From NCBI GenBank assembly GCA_949127695.1, contig CASBQH010000210.1, positions 1 through 26,855 of the forward strand: a stretch of 26,855 nucleotides of DNA. The letters run 5' to 3'. The notes under the pieces were generated by a model that saw only the letters and a program-made list of their open reading frames with translations, did not search any database and was not told the DNA's origin. The position numbers and the translations under genes were made by a program. Each line of letters begins with the position of its first letter. Position 1 is the first letter of the stretch. Source of the DNA: Synechococcales cyanobacterium PMM_0073. GTDB lineage: Bacteria > Cyanobacteriota > Cyanobacteriia > Elainellales > Elainellaceae. Positions 25,442-26,855 of the stretch are shown piece by piece.

Positions 25442-26176
25442 ATGAAAAACTTAGAACTAGAAGATGTAATTCTGCTGCTGCATCCCGTTCTTGCCGTTGC
25501 AGTCGTCTTTCCGCTGCTCGGCATCGTCCTCTATTTCGCTTGGCAAACTCGACAGCGGCGCTTGCTTCCTAAAGAAGAGGGCAAAAAAATTCCGCCCATC
25601 GTTGGTACAGAGCATCTCCGGCTAGGCCGATGGCTGAGCAACGCTGTAGTGCTGGTTGCCTTGCTCGGAAACGCCGCGCCAATTTTCACAAAGCTCTCCA
25701 AAGAACCGGCTGCTGACAGCTCTCGCGTCTGGTTTCTCATCCTAATTATTGCGGCCAGCATTGCCTCTCTGGTTATCCTCAATCGAGCTAGAACTCAGCT
25801 CTGGCGCGGTATTTTTGCCACTCTGACTGGCATGGGGCTAATTATTCTAGGCTCCCAGCCTGAGGTCTACAGACGCGGAGAAATCTACGACTTCACAACT
25901 CAGCAGTGGTTTACCAACGAATGGTATGTCTCGCATTATTACTACGGCATTGTTGCAGCCTTGCTGATGATTTTCTCGCTCGCCATCTTCCCGGACATCT
26001 ACAAAGACCGCACTCAGCGCTGGCGCAAAACCCATGTGGTGCTCAATATCATTGCCACATTATTCTTCCTGGGACAAGGCTTAACTGGCCCTCGCGACCT
26101 GTTAGAAATCCCGCTGAGCTGGCAGACCCAACATATATATAAGTGCGATTACGAGAACAACACCTGTCCGCAATAG
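25442..26176 (+). CDS. DUF4079 family membrane protein
   Basis: A 244-residue polytopic protein of a cyanobacterial and plastid family without known function. About six membrane helices are visible: near 8-32 (LLLHPVLAVAVVFPLLGIVL), 66-84, 95-113, 124-140, 165-186 and 203-220. Conserved polar points include the first-helix His-Pro (LHPVL), a YYYGI segment and a GQGLTGPRDLLEI end. Histidines in the helices (HP near 14, HYYYG near 165, HVVLN near 201) recall heme-binding ferric-reductase-like bundles, but that is inference. The AAGAGAG ribosome site sits 8 nt before ATG 25442. It lies directly upstream of the rRNA promoter; the two are only 60 bp apart. Confidence 0.85.
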   Translation: MKNLELEDVILLLHPVLAVAVVFPLLGIVLYFAWQTRQRRLLPKEEGKKIPPIVGTEHLRLGRWLSNAVVLVALLGNAAPIFTKLSKEPAADSSRVWFLILIIAASIASLVILNRARTQLWRGIFATLTGMGLIILGSQPEVYRRGEIYDFTTQQWFTNEWYVSHYYYGIVAALLMIFSLAIFPDIYKDRTQRWRKTHVVLNIIATLFFLGQGLTGPRDLLEIPLSWQTQHIYKCDYENNTCPQ

Positions 26177-26235
26177 CCAGAATTCATACGCAGTGACGAC
26201 TTCGGACTTTTCCAGCCGTTCTCTAGAAATTTCTG

Positions 26236-26265
26236 TTGACAGTTCTCTTGTGGCTTCGCTATATT
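26236..26265 (+). promoter_or_regulatory. Strong rRNA operon promoter
   Basis: A perfect -35 TTGACA (26236-26241), 18-bp spacer and -10 TATATT (26260-26265) give a sigma70-type promoter with start near 26272. A perfect 10-bp palindrome AGAAATTTCT (26225-26234) touches the -35 on its upstream side, where an UP element or factor site would be. Confidence 0.8.
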
Positions 26266-26271
26266 AATTAA

Positions 26272-26542
26272 GCGGCGGTGAGGGACGAGAGAGCGAGGCC
26301 ACCTGAGAGGGGAGCCAAGCAATCGGAACCTGAGTTGTCTGTCACCGAACCTAGAAAACTATATAGTTTGGAAGCCAGAATAGCACATATACTTCGTCAA
26401 AGCAATAGCTTAAGAGTAGAGATGCTTGAGAGCGAGATAACGAAAAGGCGATATTGAGTGTAAGAGCTTAGTATTGCGAACATCAGGGGTCTAGTAGATA
26501 GACTTCGGAGCTACAGACGACTTCGGTTGAATGTTTACAAAC
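26272..26542 (+). other. Leader of the rRNA primary transcript
   Basis: About 270 nt from the likely start to mature 16S. It contains a perfect 14-bp palindrome AAACTATATAGTTT (26356-26369) and two copies of GACTTCGG (26501-26508 and 26519-26526); a third copy lies upstream of the promoter (26198-26205). No clear boxA was identified. RNase III stem partners would lie beyond the window. Confidence 0.6.

Positions 26543-26855
<313 letters not shown>

Overview
The window looks like a chromosomal segment of a phycobilisome-containing cyanobacterium. It carries phosphoribulokinase with the plant/cyanobacterial regulatory cysteines, a ferredoxin-NADP+ reductase fused to a CpcD-like phycobilisome-linker domain, an aspartate kinase with four ACT domains, a DUF4079-type membrane protein and the start of a 16S rRNA gene. 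I would guess a filamentous, Leptolyngbya-like non-heterocystous lineage, but only the phylum is well supported. There is no phage, transposase, CRISPR array or defence locus. Only one HIP1 octamer (GCGATCGC, 13231-13238) was found.

Layout. 1-3.7 kb (+): the end of an unidentified gene, a dCache-HAMP histidine kinase, and an unusual SPFH(band-7)-FHA fusion. 3.8 kb: tRNA-Arg(CCG) with a terminator. 4.0-5.6 kb: two small cyanobacterial proteins whose stop codons overlap tail to tail, then a zinc alcohol dehydrogenase (-). 5.6-6.17 kb: an ORF-poor stretch that folds into many stems on the minus strand and ends in a terminator-like hairpin; I treat it as a candidate large structured RNA. 6.17-7.93 kb (-): tenA and prk. 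7.93-8.40 kb: the control region shared by divergent prk and petH, with two tandem-repeat arrays of 10 and 11 bp. 8.4-9.7 kb (+): petH with a clear terminator. 9.7-18.8 kb (-): a membrane-anchored pentapeptide-repeat protein coupled to a GT9 glycosyltransferase, an ABC ATPase, Tex, a CheR-PAS protein and a hybrid histidine kinase; the last two overlap by ATGA and run into tex. 19.0-20.8 kb (-): a five-fold repeated MscS/CmpX-type channel. 21.2-24.8 kb: a SRPBCC protein (+), four-ACT aspartate kinase (-) and a Gfo/Idh/MocA oxidoreductase (-). 24.9-26.2 kb (+): a 47-residue one-helix membrane peptide with a TTG start and a DUF4079 protein. 26.2 kb to the end: a near-consensus rrn promoter, a roughly 270-nt leader and the first 313 nt of 16S rRNA.

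Functional themes are carbon fixation and photosynthetic electron transfer (prk/petH pair), signal transduction (two histidine kinases, CheR-PAS, SPFH-FHA), and membrane or envelope proteins. A recurrent oddity is a set of short tandem arrays (10-19 bp units, all different) in intergenic DNA, three of which abut or contain the stop codon of a minus-strand gene.
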